Assembly (NCBI GenBank): GCA_965248995.1
Contig: CBDFKY010000006.1
Location: 62,001-126,000, forward strand
Source: CBDFKY01 sp965248995
GTDB taxonomy: Bacteria; Pseudomonadota; Alphaproteobacteria; Rickettsiales; UBA998
Length of the DNA stretch: 64,000 bases
Reading direction: 5' to 3'
Shown: piece by piece, positions 43,758-53,367 of the stretch
Layout: every line of letters begins with the position of its first letter
How positions within the stretch are numbered: position 1 is the stretch's first letter
Translations under genes and position numbers: made by a program
Notes under the pieces: generated by a model
The model's input: only the letters and a program-made list of their open reading frames with translations
Databases searched by the model: none
Told to the model about the DNA's origin: nothing

Positions 43758-44945
43758 TCAGCTTCCGAAGAAAGGCGGTGGAGGTGCCGGAGGTGGTGAC
43801 GGCGGTGCAGGAGGCGCCGGTGGTTCCGGAGGCGACGGAGGTGCCGGTGGCTCCGGCGGTCCGGGAGGCGCCGGCGGTTCCGGCGCTGGTGGGACCGGAC
43901 AATCGGCATCACCCGGGCTGGTTGCAGGAGAATATTGGTCGTTATCATCTATACAGCCGAAGCAGCGTTTGATGGCACTACCCGATGGGAGGCTGGAACA
44001 GCAAACTTTCTTACCTTCGGCCTCTGCATAACTGTCCGGAATGGGTTGACCATTCAATGTGTTATCCAATCCATCCCGTGAAGGACAGTTGTAAGGGGTC
44101 GCCAGCAGTTGAGGGCGGCAGGTTTTAAGTTTCTGTTTCAGATCGTCGCGCTGGTCTTCGCTGTAGCACTGGCACGGATGCGGTGCATCTTTCCCGATTG
44201 GCCAGATGTCGTAATACCCACGATCCACATCATCGTCCTTAACACCGCCGTCATGATTCACGTCCGCGTCCCGGTAATAGCCGCAGATGCCCGGTTTATC
44301 TCCCAGATCCTCATCGGCTGGGTCGCGCTTATCCTTGATGATATCGAGCCGGTAACGGTAAATCGCTTTTTTGTACAGGTTGCGGCCATTCAGATTGACA
44401 GCGTTACCGCCTTTGGTAAGGGTGTCCAGCAGTCCGCCGAGGACGTTGCTGTGTTTATAGCTCACCTCCACGATGATCAGCGTATCGCGGCTTCTGAGAA
44501 CGATGCCGCCGAGATCCTTATCGCTATTGAGTTTCGTTCCCTTCCCTCCGATGGCCGAGCTTGCATTGTTCGCGCTCTGAGAGGTGATTTCCGCCGGCTG
44601 GGTGGTATCGTTCGGGTTGGACGGATTGACTACGCTTACCACGAATCCCGCATCGGCGGTACCGAACGGGCTCATCAGTTTCTGAAAGGTTGAAGTTAAT
44701 TCAGGGGAACTTGCGGAAACCGTGCTCGGTTCCGGAACCTGCGCGATGAAATCCGCCATCTGGTTGGCGACCTTGTCCACCTTCTGGTTGGCCAGCACGA
44801 ACCGCGTGATTTCGATGCCGCCGACGATCAGCAGCAGCAGTACCGGCAGCACCAGCGCGAATTCGATCAGCGCAACGCCGCTTTCCCTGGCACGGTGAGG
44901 CAAAGTGTGACGGGCAGGTGAGGAGTTCATAAACACATGATTCAT
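43758..44945 (-). CDS. TadE-like protein with Cys-rich and proline-repeat tail
   Basis: A 395-aa protein. Residues about 24-50 are the TadE helix (SGVALIEFALVLPVLLLLIVGGIEITRF). The rest is unusual: a Cys-rich region (CGYYRD, CQCYSEDQ, CCSSLPSG, CFGCID), a DADVNHDGGVKDDD stretch like an EF-hand/dockerin loop, and a C-terminal tail of about 60 residues in near-perfect PPAPPEPPAPPSP repeats. It may be an adhesive pilus-tip protein. The helix start has several in-frame ATGs; the start at 44945 gives a 23-residue polar head. It is coupled to the TadE gene upstream by position. Confidence 0.8.
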   Translation of the reverse strand: MNHVFMNSSPARHTLPHRARESGVALIEFALVLPVLLLLIVGGIEITRFVLANQKVDKVANQMADFIAQVPEPSTVSASSPELTSTFQKLMSPFGTADAGFVVSVVNPSNPNDTTQPAEITSQSANNASSAIGGKGTKLNSDKDLGGIVLRSRDTLIIVEVSYKHSNVLGGLLDTLTKGGNAVNLNGRNLYKKAIYRYRLDIIKDKRDPADEDLGDKPGICGYYRDADVNHDGGVKDDDVDRGYYDIWPIGKDAPHPCQCYSEDQRDDLKQKLKTCRPQLLATPYNCPSRDGLDNTLNGQPIPDSYAEAEGKKVCCSSLPSGSAIKRCFGCIDDNDQYSPATSPGDADCPVPPAPEPPAPPGPPEPPAPPSPPEPPAPPAPPSPPPAPPPPFFGS

Positions 44946-45034
44946 TGACAGCTCTTCATAGACTATAATTAAATGGTGAGATAAATTTTACCTTACAAGG
45001 TACGCGTATAAACATCTAGCTTAAAAAATTCCCG

Positions 45035-45649
45035 TTAATTCCCACCGGGACTACCCGATCCGGAGGTAAAATTCTCATTATGTACGACCATGGAGGATTC
45101 CAGAAGGAGGTGGTTCTCGGGAAAGAATTTTCCGATGATCGGCGTGAAAAAATTCCAGCAGTACGCCACCGTATAGACCACCGCCGCATCGCCACCACCG
45201 ATATCCTTGCAGCTCTTATCGTTATCGACTTTACCGCTGCATGCGTAATCTCCTGCCGAACTCGCGGGCAGCGAGCCGAACGTATTGCCGAGAGACTGGC
45301 AGGAAATGCTCAACCGGGCGGGATCAAGCAGGCTACCGGCCTTCTGGCGTATGTTTTCGCGGATGACCGTCACGCGGTCCACCGTTCCCTTCGTCGGTTT
45401 GGCGACGCGGCCTTCCCCGGCATAGTCGCTGCCGGTGATCCCGAAGCGGGCTCCCACGGACGCGGCGTTTTCGATGACGTTGTCTGCGAACAGCACCAGG
45501 CCGAACTCGATGATGCCCATCATCAGCAGGAACAAAATCGGCGCCACCAGAGCGAATTCGATGGCGGTCGCCCCGTCTTCCGCTTTCGCGAAATTTTCAG
45601 GTTCGGCGGAAAGATCCTTCCGCTCCGTGTCGTCATCGTTTGCTGTCAT
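45035..45649 (-). CDS. TadE-like minor pilin
   Basis: A 204-aa protein: 24-residue acidic cytoplasmic head, then the TadE helix (EDGATAIEFALVAPILFLLMMGIIEFGLVLF) and a periplasmic domain with conserved Cys residues (SISCQSLG, DYACSG, KSCKDI, YCWNFF). The TadE Glu in T-A-I-E-F is conserved and is the processing site by TadV-type prepilin peptidases. First gene of the minus-strand tad-type operon. Divergent from the flavoprotein gene at 45743. Confidence 0.85.
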   Translation of the reverse strand: MTANDDDTERKDLSAEPENFAKAEDGATAIEFALVAPILFLLMMGIIEFGLVLFADNVIENAASVGARFGITGSDYAGEGRVAKPTKGTVDRVTVIRENIRQKAGSLLDPARLSISCQSLGNTFGSLPASSAGDYACSGKVDNDKSCKDIGGGDAAVVYTVAYCWNFFTPIIGKFFPENHLLLESSMVVHNENFTSGSGSPGGN

Positions 45650-45742
45650 ACGTATTTCCCGACGTTATTTGTAAAAACTCTGTAAAAGAGGTGATTTCAT
45701 TTAACTTTACAATAAAATCACGGCATGGGATAGCCTTAATTC

Positions 45743-46933
45743 ATGGTTGCGGTGCGTCGGGCGGATATTCTTGTGGTAGGCGCCGGGGCGGCAGGACTGA
45801 TGTGCGCGCTTACCGCAGGGCGTCGGGGACGGAAGGTCCATGTGATCGACCACAACGCGAAGCCTGCCGAGAAAATCCGTATTTCCGGGGGAGGCCGTTG
45901 TAATTTCACCAATATCCATACGCAGGCATCTTATTATCTCTCGCAGAATCCCCGCTTCTGCCTCTCCGCACTGGCCCGTTATACGCCCGGACATTTTCTG
46001 GAGATGGTGCGGGCGCACGGCATCGCCTATCATGAAAAAAAACTCGGGCAACTGTTCTGCAACGGGTCGGCGCAGGCGATTATCGACATGCTGATGCGTG
46101 AATGCGCGGAGGCGGGCGTGGAAATCCATCTGGACACGCAGGTGCGGGAAGTGGAAAGGCGGGACGGGACGTTTCGGCTCGGCACTACTGTTGGGAAATG
46201 GGAAGCGGAGGCTCTCGTCATAGCGAGCGGCGGACTGTCCATTCCCAAAATGGGGGCCAGCGGATGGGGATATGAGGTGGCCCGCATGTTCGGAATATCG
46301 ATCATTCCGCCGTCACCCGGCCTGGCGCCGTTCACGCTGCCGGAGACCCTGCTTAAACAGACCGCGCCGCTCTCGGGGATCGCGGTGGAAGCGTCCGTAC
46401 GATGCGGAAAGCAGCGGTTCGACGAGGGCCTGCTGTTCACGCACCGAGGGCTCAGCGGTCCTTCCATCCTGCAGATTTCCTCCTACTGGCAGGAAGGGCA
46501 GGCGATTACCGTGGATCTGTACCCTGTCCGGGAACTGGAATCCGTGTTGCGGGCCGCGAAGGAAGCCCATCCCCGGCAGGAGGCGGTAACGATTCTCGGG
46601 GAATATCTGCCCAAGCGGCTGGCGGGGTTCGTCGGTGAGCGCACGGGGCTGGCCGACCGTCGCCTGGCGGATCTTTCCCATTCCGTTCTGAGGGAGGCGG
46701 CGAAATTCATGCACGGATGGCAGGTGGTGCCGGGCGGTACCGAAGGATATCGTACCGCGGAAGTCACCAAGGGCGGGGTGGATACCCGCGCTCTTTCCTC
46801 GCAGACGATGGAAAGCGTGGCGGTGAAGGGATTGTATTTCATTGGGGAAGTGGTGGACATGACCGGCTGGCTCGGAGGGTATAATTTCCAGTGGGCCTGG
46901 GCTTCCGGCAATGCGGCGGGGATGGCGGCATGA
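45743..46933 (+). CDS. HI0933/YhiN-family FAD-dependent oxidoreductase
   Basis: A 396-aa flavoprotein. ADILVVGAGAAGLMCALTAGRRGRKVHVIDHN is the FAD motif, followed by the family signature KIRISGGGRCNFTN, and later ASGGLSIPKMGASGWGYEVAR and GLYFIGEVVDMTGWLGGYNFQWAWASGNAAG at the C terminus. The HI0933/YhiN family is conserved in bacteria, with unresolved substrate. Start is ATG at 45743 with no obvious Shine-Dalgarno. Confidence 0.93.
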   Translation: MVAVRRADILVVGAGAAGLMCALTAGRRGRKVHVIDHNAKPAEKIRISGGGRCNFTNIHTQASYYLSQNPRFCLSALARYTPGHFLEMVRAHGIAYHEKKLGQLFCNGSAQAIIDMLMRECAEAGVEIHLDTQVREVERRDGTFRLGTTVGKWEAEALVIASGGLSIPKMGASGWGYEVARMFGISIIPPSPGLAPFTLPETLLKQTAPLSGIAVEASVRCGKQRFDEGLLFTHRGLSGPSILQISSYWQEGQAITVDLYPVRELESVLRAAKEAHPRQEAVTILGEYLPKRLAGFVGERTGLADRRLADLSHSVLREAAKFMHGWQVVPGGTEGYRTAEVTKGGVDTRALSSQTMESVAVKGLYFIGEVVDMTGWLGGYNFQWAWASGNAAGMAA

Positions 46934-47001
46934 AAAGGCATAGGAGATGAAACATGTTTGATGAAAATAAAATGATGTGGATGCAGAAACCAGACGGGAA
47001 T

Positions 47002-47026
47002 AAAAAAAACTCCGCGAAATGCGGAG
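47002..47026 (-). terminator. Terminator of the 139-aa lipoprotein gene
   Basis: Minus-strand hairpin CTCCGC/GCGGAG (47010-47015 with 47021-47026), loop ATTTC, then eight T (47002-47009). Confidence 0.8.
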
Positions 47027-47061
47027 TATCAGAATGCGGAGATTGTCAGAGATAATGCCAA

Positions 47062-47481
47062 CTACCGGTGATCGTAAAGTCTGAATACGATCTCGGTTCC
47101 CCCCGTTTTTGTCACTACGTGATAGTTCCAAGAACCGTTGCCATTATTCTCCAAATTGAGCTTTGCCCAATTCGCTTCAACCCCATCAACCCGAGCTTTG
47201 CTATTCTTAAGTAACAGGAAATAATGGTTTTTTGATTGAAACTCCATCAGATCCGGATGATTCCGAACCAATAGAAATCTTTCGTCAACCTGTTTCCCGG
47301 CCACCAAGAAATCGAAACCGTATGTTTGACCTTCTTCCAAAAACGTTGGCAGCAGGTTACTGATTTCCAGCGTTTTTGGAGAATCGCTGTCCGGATTGTC
47401 AAGGACTTTGGCACATCCTGTTGTTAACGCTGTGAAAAATAGAAAAGCCGTTAAAAGGACAGACGGAAGTACTGGTTTCAT
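47062..47481 (-). CDS. Hypothetical lipoprotein
   Basis: A 139-aa lipoprotein: hydrophobic signal with lipobox LTTGC at about residue 23, then a small mainly beta-strand domain (ISNLLPTFLEEGQTYGFDFLVAG, HYFLLLKNSKARVDG, YHVVTKTGGTEIVFRL). A dedicated terminator follows. Codon use is more AT-rich than the neighbours. Not recognised. Confidence 0.7.
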   Translation of the reverse strand: MKPVLPSVLLTAFLFFTALTTGCAKVLDNPDSDSPKTLEISNLLPTFLEEGQTYGFDFLVAGKQVDERFLLVRNHPDLMEFQSKNHYFLLLKNSKARVDGVEANWAKLNLENNGNGSWNYHVVTKTGGTEIVFRLYDHR

Positions 47482-47725
47482 TCTTTTTTGCCCTATGGGA
47501 CTTTTATGGGAATTTCCGCATCTATGGCTTATTTAGACTGAACTGTCTGTAAATATGCTTTTACTTCAAAGAGATGAAGTATAGATAAAGAAACATATCC
47601 ATGATAAATCATTTTTTTCGTTTAATCAATGAATGTTTTAACGATTTTTTACCGTTATTAATCCTGATGCATTTATCGTAAGGTTCCCGTTTCCGCACGC
47701 GCGTCAGGAACCTGTAACCATTAAT

Positions 47726-49735
47726 CTAGAGGAAGTTCACCGGGTCGACATCGATGCGAATCATCACGGAAGCAGGGCAGGGGGCTGCATCACACCACGG
47801 TTTGACCACCGCCTGCACGTCCACAGGGCGCGGCGCGATCATCAGAAAGCGCAGGCGGTAGAGGCCGCGCAGTTTATACAGTGCCGCCGGCGCGGGTCCG
47901 AGCACGCGGATATCCTGCAGGTGCGGCGTGCTCATGCTGAGCGCCCGGGCCACTTCCAACACTTTTTCTTCCGGCGTTCCCTCTACGATGACGGCGCATA
48001 AGCGCCCGTAAGGCGGCATGCCTGCGCGGACGCGCCCTTCCATTTCCAGGGCGAGGAATTTCTCCCGGTTCCAGGAGGCGAGCGCCTGCATCAGCGGATG
48101 ATCGGGGCGGTACGTCTGGATATACACCCTGCCGCGTATTTCCTCCCGTCCGGCACGTCCGGCGAGCTGGTGCAGCAGCTGATAGGTCTTTTCCGCGGCG
48201 CGGATGTCTCCGCCCTGCAGGCCGGCGTCCGCGTCGATCACGCCGACCGTGGTGAGGGAGGGAAAATGATGCCCTTTCGCCAGAAGCTGCGTGCCGACGA
48301 CGATATCCACCTCGCCCATCGTCACGAGGGCAAGCAGGCATTTAAGGCGGGTGTGGTCTTCCGACGTATCCCCCGAAATGACGCAGATGCGGGCCTGCGG
48401 AAACAGCTTGCGCACTTCCTCCTCCACCCGCTCCACCCCCGGTCCGCACATGGCGAGCTGGTCGCCTCCCGCCTGACATTCCGGGCAGGACGGGGGAAGC
48501 GGTACCTGCAGGCCGCAATGGTGGCATTGCAGGCGGCGCCGTCCCGCATGGTAGACCAGCCAGGCGGAACAATTGGGACATTCGTAGCGATGCCCGCAGG
48601 CGCGGCACAGTACCAGCGGCGCGTAGCCCCGGCGGTTCATAAACAGCAGCGTCTGTTCCCCGCGCGCAATCGCTTCCGCGACGTGCCCGGCCAGGCGTGG
48701 CGAAATCCAGCAGTTTTTCTCCAGCTTTTCCTTCCGCATATCCAGCAGATGGATGGCGGGCAGCGCCGACTGGTCGCTGCGCCGTGTGAGGGTCACATGC
48801 CGGTATTTGCCGCGCTCGACATTCACATACGTTTCCAGCGAGGGGGTGGCGCTGCTCAGGATCACCGGGATCCGTTCATGGCGGGCACGCAGCACCGCCA
48901 TGTCCCGCGCATGGTACATCACCTGATGCATCCCGGAGCCCTCCTGTTTGAAGGCGCTGTCATGCTCCTCGTCGACGATCAGCAGGCCGAGCGAGGCATA
49001 GGGCAGGAACAGGGCCGAGCGCGCGCCGATGATGAAACGGGCGGTTCCTTTCATGATTGAGCGCAAAGCTTCCCGCCGGGCCGCGGGAGTTTCGGACGAG
49101 TGCCAGAGGGTCGGTTTGAAACCGAAACGCGCCTGTGCCCGTTTCATGAACGGCACGCTGAGGGCGATTTCCGGCACCAGCATCAGTACCTGCCCTCCGT
49201 CCCACATGACGTTTTCCGCCACTTCGAAAAACACTTCCGATTTGCCGGAGCCCGTTTCCCCGTCCAGCAAAAAGGGCTGGAATCCGTGATCGGCGGCGGA
49301 AATCATCGTCTGCGCCGCTTCCTGCTGTTCCGGCGTGAGGGAGTGAGAGGCGGGAATAAGAGTGGGGGGTTCCGCCGGCGCCGCGCTCCGTGGTTTCACT
49401 CGGTTATCGGCCGCTTTTTCGATTCCGGGGATGGCCAGGCGAAGCATATTGCCGAGAGAGGCGCAGTTATACCGCGCCGCTCCGGCCAGCGTCTCACGAA
49501 GCGCCTCCCGCATTACGGGGAGGTGCCGATGAACCGTCCGGATCGTTTTCAGTTTCGCATCAGCAAGAGCGGATGTTCCTTCCTCCCCCCATACGACCCC
49601 GATCACGTTGCGCCCGGCAAACGGCACGGTGACATAACATCCCGTCAATTCCCCTTCTTCGGTGGTGAGATAGTCGAAACAGCCTTCCACATTGAGCGGA
49701 ACGCAGACGGAAACGCGGCGGACAGGGTAGGGCAT
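47726..49735 (-). CDS. priA: Primosomal protein N' (PriA helicase)
   Basis: A 669-aa helicase that restarts stalled replication forks. Walker A in LLDGETGSGKSEVFF, DEEHDSAFKQ, LVPEIALS, GARSALFLP, and the paired zinc fingers CRACGHRYECPNCSAWL and CHHCGLQ...CPEC inside the helicase are diagnostic. Start at 49735 (MPYPVRRVSV); the open frame extends to 49768. Divergent from odhB/sucB. Confidence 0.95.
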   Translation of the reverse strand: MPYPVRRVSVCVPLNVEGCFDYLTTEEGELTGCYVTVPFAGRNVIGVVWGEEGTSALADAKLKTIRTVHRHLPVMREALRETLAGAARYNCASLGNMLRLAIPGIEKAADNRVKPRSAAPAEPPTLIPASHSLTPEQQEAAQTMISAADHGFQPFLLDGETGSGKSEVFFEVAENVMWDGGQVLMLVPEIALSVPFMKRAQARFGFKPTLWHSSETPAARREALRSIMKGTARFIIGARSALFLPYASLGLLIVDEEHDSAFKQEGSGMHQVMYHARDMAVLRARHERIPVILSSATPSLETYVNVERGKYRHVTLTRRSDQSALPAIHLLDMRKEKLEKNCWISPRLAGHVAEAIARGEQTLLFMNRRGYAPLVLCRACGHRYECPNCSAWLVYHAGRRRLQCHHCGLQVPLPPSCPECQAGGDQLAMCGPGVERVEEEVRKLFPQARICVISGDTSEDHTRLKCLLALVTMGEVDIVVGTQLLAKGHHFPSLTTVGVIDADAGLQGGDIRAAEKTYQLLHQLAGRAGREEIRGRVYIQTYRPDHPLMQALASWNREKFLALEMEGRVRAGMPPYGRLCAVIVEGTPEEKVLEVARALSMSTPHLQDIRVLGPAPAALYKLRGLYRLRFLMIAPRPVDVQAVVKPWCDAAPCPASVMIRIDVDPVNFL

Positions 49736-49875
49736 GACATCGACGATCCTAGCCTTAAAACTTCTCACCCGATAGGTAAAACCTTTCCTCCGTTAGCCAA
49801 AAAATAACCCTTTGCCTGCTACACAGGAATCCGTTACACAGACTTTGAGTTGTTTATCGCAGGAGAATCCGTCAC

Positions 49876-51099
49876 ATGTGCGCAGATATCGTTGTTCCGT
49901 CCCTCGGGGAATCCGTTTCCGAGGCCACCATCGCCAAATGGTATAAAAAACCGGGGGATGCGGTTAAAAAAGATGAGCCGCTCGTCGAACTGGAAACCGA
50001 TAAGGTGACGATGGAGGTCAATGCGCCGGAAGACGGCGTGCTGGACGCGCAAAGCGCCAAAGAGGGCGATACGGTCAGTGTCGGGGCGGTGCTCGGCAAC
50101 ATCAAAGCGGGCACCGGGGCCGCTTCCGCGCCGGAAGCACCGGCGAAAGCGTCGGCTCCCGCCGCTCAGGTGCCTGTACAGGCAGCCTCCACGCAGGCCG
50201 CAACCGCGCCGAAAGACGGACCGGCCGCCACCAAAATGCTGGCCGAACATCCGCAGGTCGCTCGTGATTCCCTTTCAACCACGGGGAAAGACGGACGGGC
50301 GACCAAGGGCGACGTCATTACCGCTATTTCAGGAGGGAACGTTACAGGCGGTGGGGCCGTTGCGGAGGTACCTGGGGCCGCCTACGGTAAAGCACGCGGG
50401 GCCCGGGAAGAGCGGGTGAAGATGAGCAAGCTGCGCCAGGTCATTGCCAAGCGCCTGAAGGATTCACAGAATACCGCGGCGATCCTGACCACGTTCAATG
50501 AAATCGACATGTCGAACGTGATCGAGCTGCGCTCCCAATATAAGGACGATTTCGAGAAGAAATTCGGCATCAAGCTCGGTTTCATGGGATTTTTCGTCAA
50601 AGCCGCGGTGGCGGCGCTGAAAGAGATTCCGGAAGTCAACGCGCAGATCGACGGCACGGACGTCATCTATAAGAATTATTACGATATCGGCGTGGCGGTC
50701 GGCACCGAGCAGGGGCTGGTGGTACCGGTGGTACGGGACGCGGACATCAAGACGCTCTCCGAGATTGAGGCGGATATCGCCGGAAAAGCCAAGCAGGCGC
50801 GGCAGGGCACGCTCGGCATGAGCGATCTGCAGGGCGGCACGTTCACCATTTCCAACGGAGGGGTGTACGGGTCGCTGATGTCCACCCCGATCATCAACCC
50901 GCCGCAGTCCGCCATTTTAGGGATGCACAAAACCGAAGATCGTCCGGTCGTCATCAACGGGCAGATCGTCATCCGGCCGATGATGTATGTGGCGATGTCC
51001 TATGATCATCGCATCATCGACGGTAGAGAGTCGGTGACGTTCCTGAAGCGTGTCAAAGAACAGATCGAGGATCCGCGGCGGTTTCTACTGGGATTGTAA
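49876..51099 (+). CDS. sucB: 2-oxoglutarate dehydrogenase E2 (dihydrolipoyl succinyltransferase)
   Basis: A 407-aa E2 chain of the 2-oxoglutarate dehydrogenase complex. Lipoyl domain at the start with Lys43 in ETDKVTMEV; a long Ala/Pro linker (about 80-120); the E3-binding peripheral domain (AEHPQVARDSLSTTGKDGR); and the catalytic core ending SYDHRIIDG with His378 and Asp382. The E1 gene sucA and E3 lpd, usually adjacent, are not present in the window, so the gene stands apart. Confidence 0.94.
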   Translation: MCADIVVPSLGESVSEATIAKWYKKPGDAVKKDEPLVELETDKVTMEVNAPEDGVLDAQSAKEGDTVSVGAVLGNIKAGTGAASAPEAPAKASAPAAQVPVQAASTQAATAPKDGPAATKMLAEHPQVARDSLSTTGKDGRATKGDVITAISGGNVTGGGAVAEVPGAAYGKARGAREERVKMSKLRQVIAKRLKDSQNTAAILTTFNEIDMSNVIELRSQYKDDFEKKFGIKLGFMGFFVKAAVAALKEIPEVNAQIDGTDVIYKNYYDIGVAVGTEQGLVVPVVRDADIKTLSEIEADIAGKAKQARQGTLGMSDLQGGTFTISNGGVYGSLMSTPIINPPQSAILGMHKTEDRPVVINGQIVIRPMMYVAMSYDHRIIDGRESVTFLKRVKEQIEDPRRFLLGL

Positions 51100-51604
51100 G
51101 CGAAGCGTGGGACCGGTTTAAGTTTTAATTGCTATCTTGCATCTTCGCTATTCCGAATCGCAGGCTAATGCAGCCCGAAAACCTCGGTTGATGCGGGAGC
51201 AGCTAATCATGTGCATCCCAAGGCATATCGTTCTGCAGTTCAAGCTGGAAACAGGTCAAACAACCCGAAGTGACGCTCGCGGATGGCGGCAAATGAACGA
51301 TTAATCAGGCGCGGCCACGCTAAGCCGCTTTCGAAAAGTGCAAAAGTTTTTTCGGCATTATGGTCATAGGAGAATATCTGCTTTTCAAAGGGATAGAGAT
51401 GGACGTAATTATTCATCCGCGATTAAAACGCTCTAGTCTTAATTCTCTCAATAGTCTGACCATGCTGGCCTATGCGCGCCGCCAACTTTTGCTCAAAATT
51501 CGAATTTATTTAAAAGTTTTGTTCACAAAAATGTAATAATTATGTAGTATAGATTAATAATATTTAAATAAATAATAAATTAACTAAAGTATAAGGTTGT
51601 CCAT
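51100..51604. other. Non-coding, AT-rich stretch between sucB and the metallopeptidase-like gene
   Basis: About 500 bases. The last 120 are very AT-rich (many AAT/TTA runs) and should hold the promoter of the next gene. I see no terminator, RNA or repeat, and no open frame of note. Confidence 0.4.
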
Positions 51605-52669
51605 ATGTTTAAGAAAAACCTGACTTTTATTGACCTTTCATCGCAAATTAACGAAATTTTATCTAAAATCAACGGTGCTGGAACAGCTGCCGGATTTAAT
51701 GGAAAAATAGAAATTGCCTACGACCCAACAGAAAATATCGATTTCCAAAACCTTGAAAATCAAAAAAAATATGTTGTTGACCTGATTGTTAATGATACTT
51801 CGAAAAAGATGCAGAAATATACTGAATTGTTCGATAAAGGTATCATGTCTGCTGAAGAAGCAACGTATCATCTCTACAATGATCCACGTCAGCATGAAGA
51901 TTTAATCTTCTCCTATTCTGAAAAAGGTGGAATGATTCAGTCTGCTGAAATAGCTGATAATATTCAATTTACTCCAAACGCAGCGCCTTCAATTGTGTTT
52001 GTAGAAAATAATGAGGAATATTTTATTCAAGGTACAATGAAAGATGAAGCCGGAAAAATTACGCTCATTACTGGCAGTCCACCCGGTCAGCAGACAGATT
52101 ACAGTGCCTTAGAGAAGCTAGTGGGATCAAATATCATAGAACATGATATCGGGCACGCCATCGGTGGTGCAACATTGCTTGATCCAGATGGTACTTTAGT
52201 AACTAATGATATGCCGGAAGCTATTGTTGGTTATTTAGTGTCTGAGCTTATATCACACGGAATTACCGGTGAACTGCGAAATACTAAAACTGGCTATGCT
52301 CCGACAGATCCTAACGATCCGGTTTCGACACCAGAGAATTTTATCAATAATGTGAACTTACTTAACGAATTACTTCCAGGGTTGGGTTTTGATAAGGTTA
52401 TCGATTCATATAAGAAACAAGGAGAAGGTTTGATAGAACCGGACTCTGAAACAAGGCTGTATGCTTTAGCTGCAGGATTAAGAGCATATGATCGATTTTT
52501 TAAAGATTTTGACCAGCTACCTGCTATGAACGAATATCCCGGAGAAAAACTTGGGCCTAGTAAAGAAGAGCTGGCATTCAGAAATTCTGAGCCTGATACT
52601 AATTTGCATGCCGCGTCATGTAAGGTCGAGAAAATGCATAATTATTACAATGGCATACAATTGCACTGA
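51605..52669 (+). CDS. AT-rich orphan protein with HDIGH motif (possible metallopeptidase)
   Basis: A 354-aa protein of unknown family. At residues 180-184 HDIGH (IIEHDIGHAIGG) resembles an HExxH zinc site in which Glu is Asp; a helix with Glu205 and Glu214 (MPEAIVGYLVSEL) follows at the distance of a third ligand in gluzincins. There is no signal peptide or membrane helix. The gene is far more AT-rich than its neighbours (codons ending A/T, Asn/Lys-rich), so it was probably acquired. It could be a toxin or effector. The ATG follows GTATAAGGTTGTCCAT; the ribosome site is AAGG. Confidence 0.65.
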   Translation: MFKKNLTFIDLSSQINEILSKINGAGTAAGFNGKIEIAYDPTENIDFQNLENQKKYVVDLIVNDTSKKMQKYTELFDKGIMSAEEATYHLYNDPRQHEDLIFSYSEKGGMIQSAEIADNIQFTPNAAPSIVFVENNEEYFIQGTMKDEAGKITLITGSPPGQQTDYSALEKLVGSNIIEHDIGHAIGGATLLDPDGTLVTNDMPEAIVGYLVSELISHGITGELRNTKTGYAPTDPNDPVSTPENFINNVNLLNELLPGLGFDKVIDSYKKQGEGLIEPDSETRLYALAAGLRAYDRFFKDFDQLPAMNEYPGEKLGPSKEELAFRNSEPDTNLHAASCKVEKMHNYYNGIQLH

Positions 52670-52771
52670 TATTTATAAAAAAATTCCAGCTAAGTGAATT
52701 TTGGAAAATGAGTTAGTATAGTCGTTAAAGATTTTTACAGAATTTTGAAAGTAATTGAGCCTGCATTCCCT

Positions 52772-52819
52772 GGATAAGCGAAGATACGGTAATGATAGAT
52801 ACCGGATTTCCGCTTATCC
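52772..52819. promoter_or_regulatory. Inverted repeat between the HDIGH gene and ohr
   Basis: GGATAAGCG (52772-52780) and CGCTTATCC (52811-52819) are perfect arms; an inner pair CGGTA/TACCG (52787-52791 with 52800-52804) can extend it. No U-run. It may terminate ohr on the minus strand or be a regulator site. Confidence 0.5.
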
Positions 52820-52842
52820 TGAAAATGCAAAGAAGCGTTATC

Positions 52843-53277
52843 CTAAGCCGCTTTCGCAACCGCCTGGTTGTTGGCTTTCAGCGTCACCTCGATATTGCCG
52901 CGGGTCGCCTTGGAATACGGGCAGATCTGGTGTGCGGCTTCCACCAGTTTCTGCGCCGCTGCAGCGTCCAGCGACGGGATCGTCACGTCCAGCACCACGC
53001 TGATGGAATAACCGTCGTCGCCCTGATTGAGACTGACATCCGCTTTCACTTCCGCATCCGCCGCCGAAACATTCTGTTGTTTGGCTACCGCTTCGATCGC
53101 ACTGCCGAAACAGGCGGCGTACCCGCAGGCGAACAGTTCTTCGGGATTGGTCGCTCCCGGTTTAGCGTTAGCTGTGCCAGCGGTACCCAGATCACAGGAA
53201 AGGTTGCCGTTTACCGTTGCCGCGTGACCGTTTCTTCCGCCTTTCGCCGAGGCATGCGCCGTAAAGAGTGTTTTCAT
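52843..53277 (-). CDS. ohr: Organic hydroperoxide resistance protein (Ohr)
   Basis: A 144-aa OsmC/Ohr-family peroxidase. Both catalytic Cys are seen: YAACFGSAI and HQICPYSKATRGNI. The start FTAHASAKGGRNGHAAT and the GATNPEELFA segment are typical of Ohr rather than OsmC. It detoxifies organic hydroperoxides using lipoylated proteins as reductant. No OhrR is next to it. Confidence 0.94.
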   Translation of the reverse strand: MKTLFTAHASAKGGRNGHAATVNGNLSCDLGTAGTANAKPGATNPEELFACGYAACFGSAIEAVAKQQNVSAADAEVKADVSLNQGDDGYSISVVLDVTIPSLDAAAAQKLVEAAHQICPYSKATRGNIEVTLKANNQAVAKAA

Positions 53278-53367
53278 AAATCAATGCTCCTGGTTGTTGA
53301 TTTTCCTTTTACCGCATTCATCTATACCCTGTTCGGGTTAAAAGGGAATATTTTTATCCGGCATGAT

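Noticed and set aside
46954..47055. 33-aa frame with AGGAG in front (MFDENKMMWMQKPDG...), three Cys near the end
   Set aside because: It runs through the terminator hairpin of the opposite gene and is too short to judge; kept as a note only.
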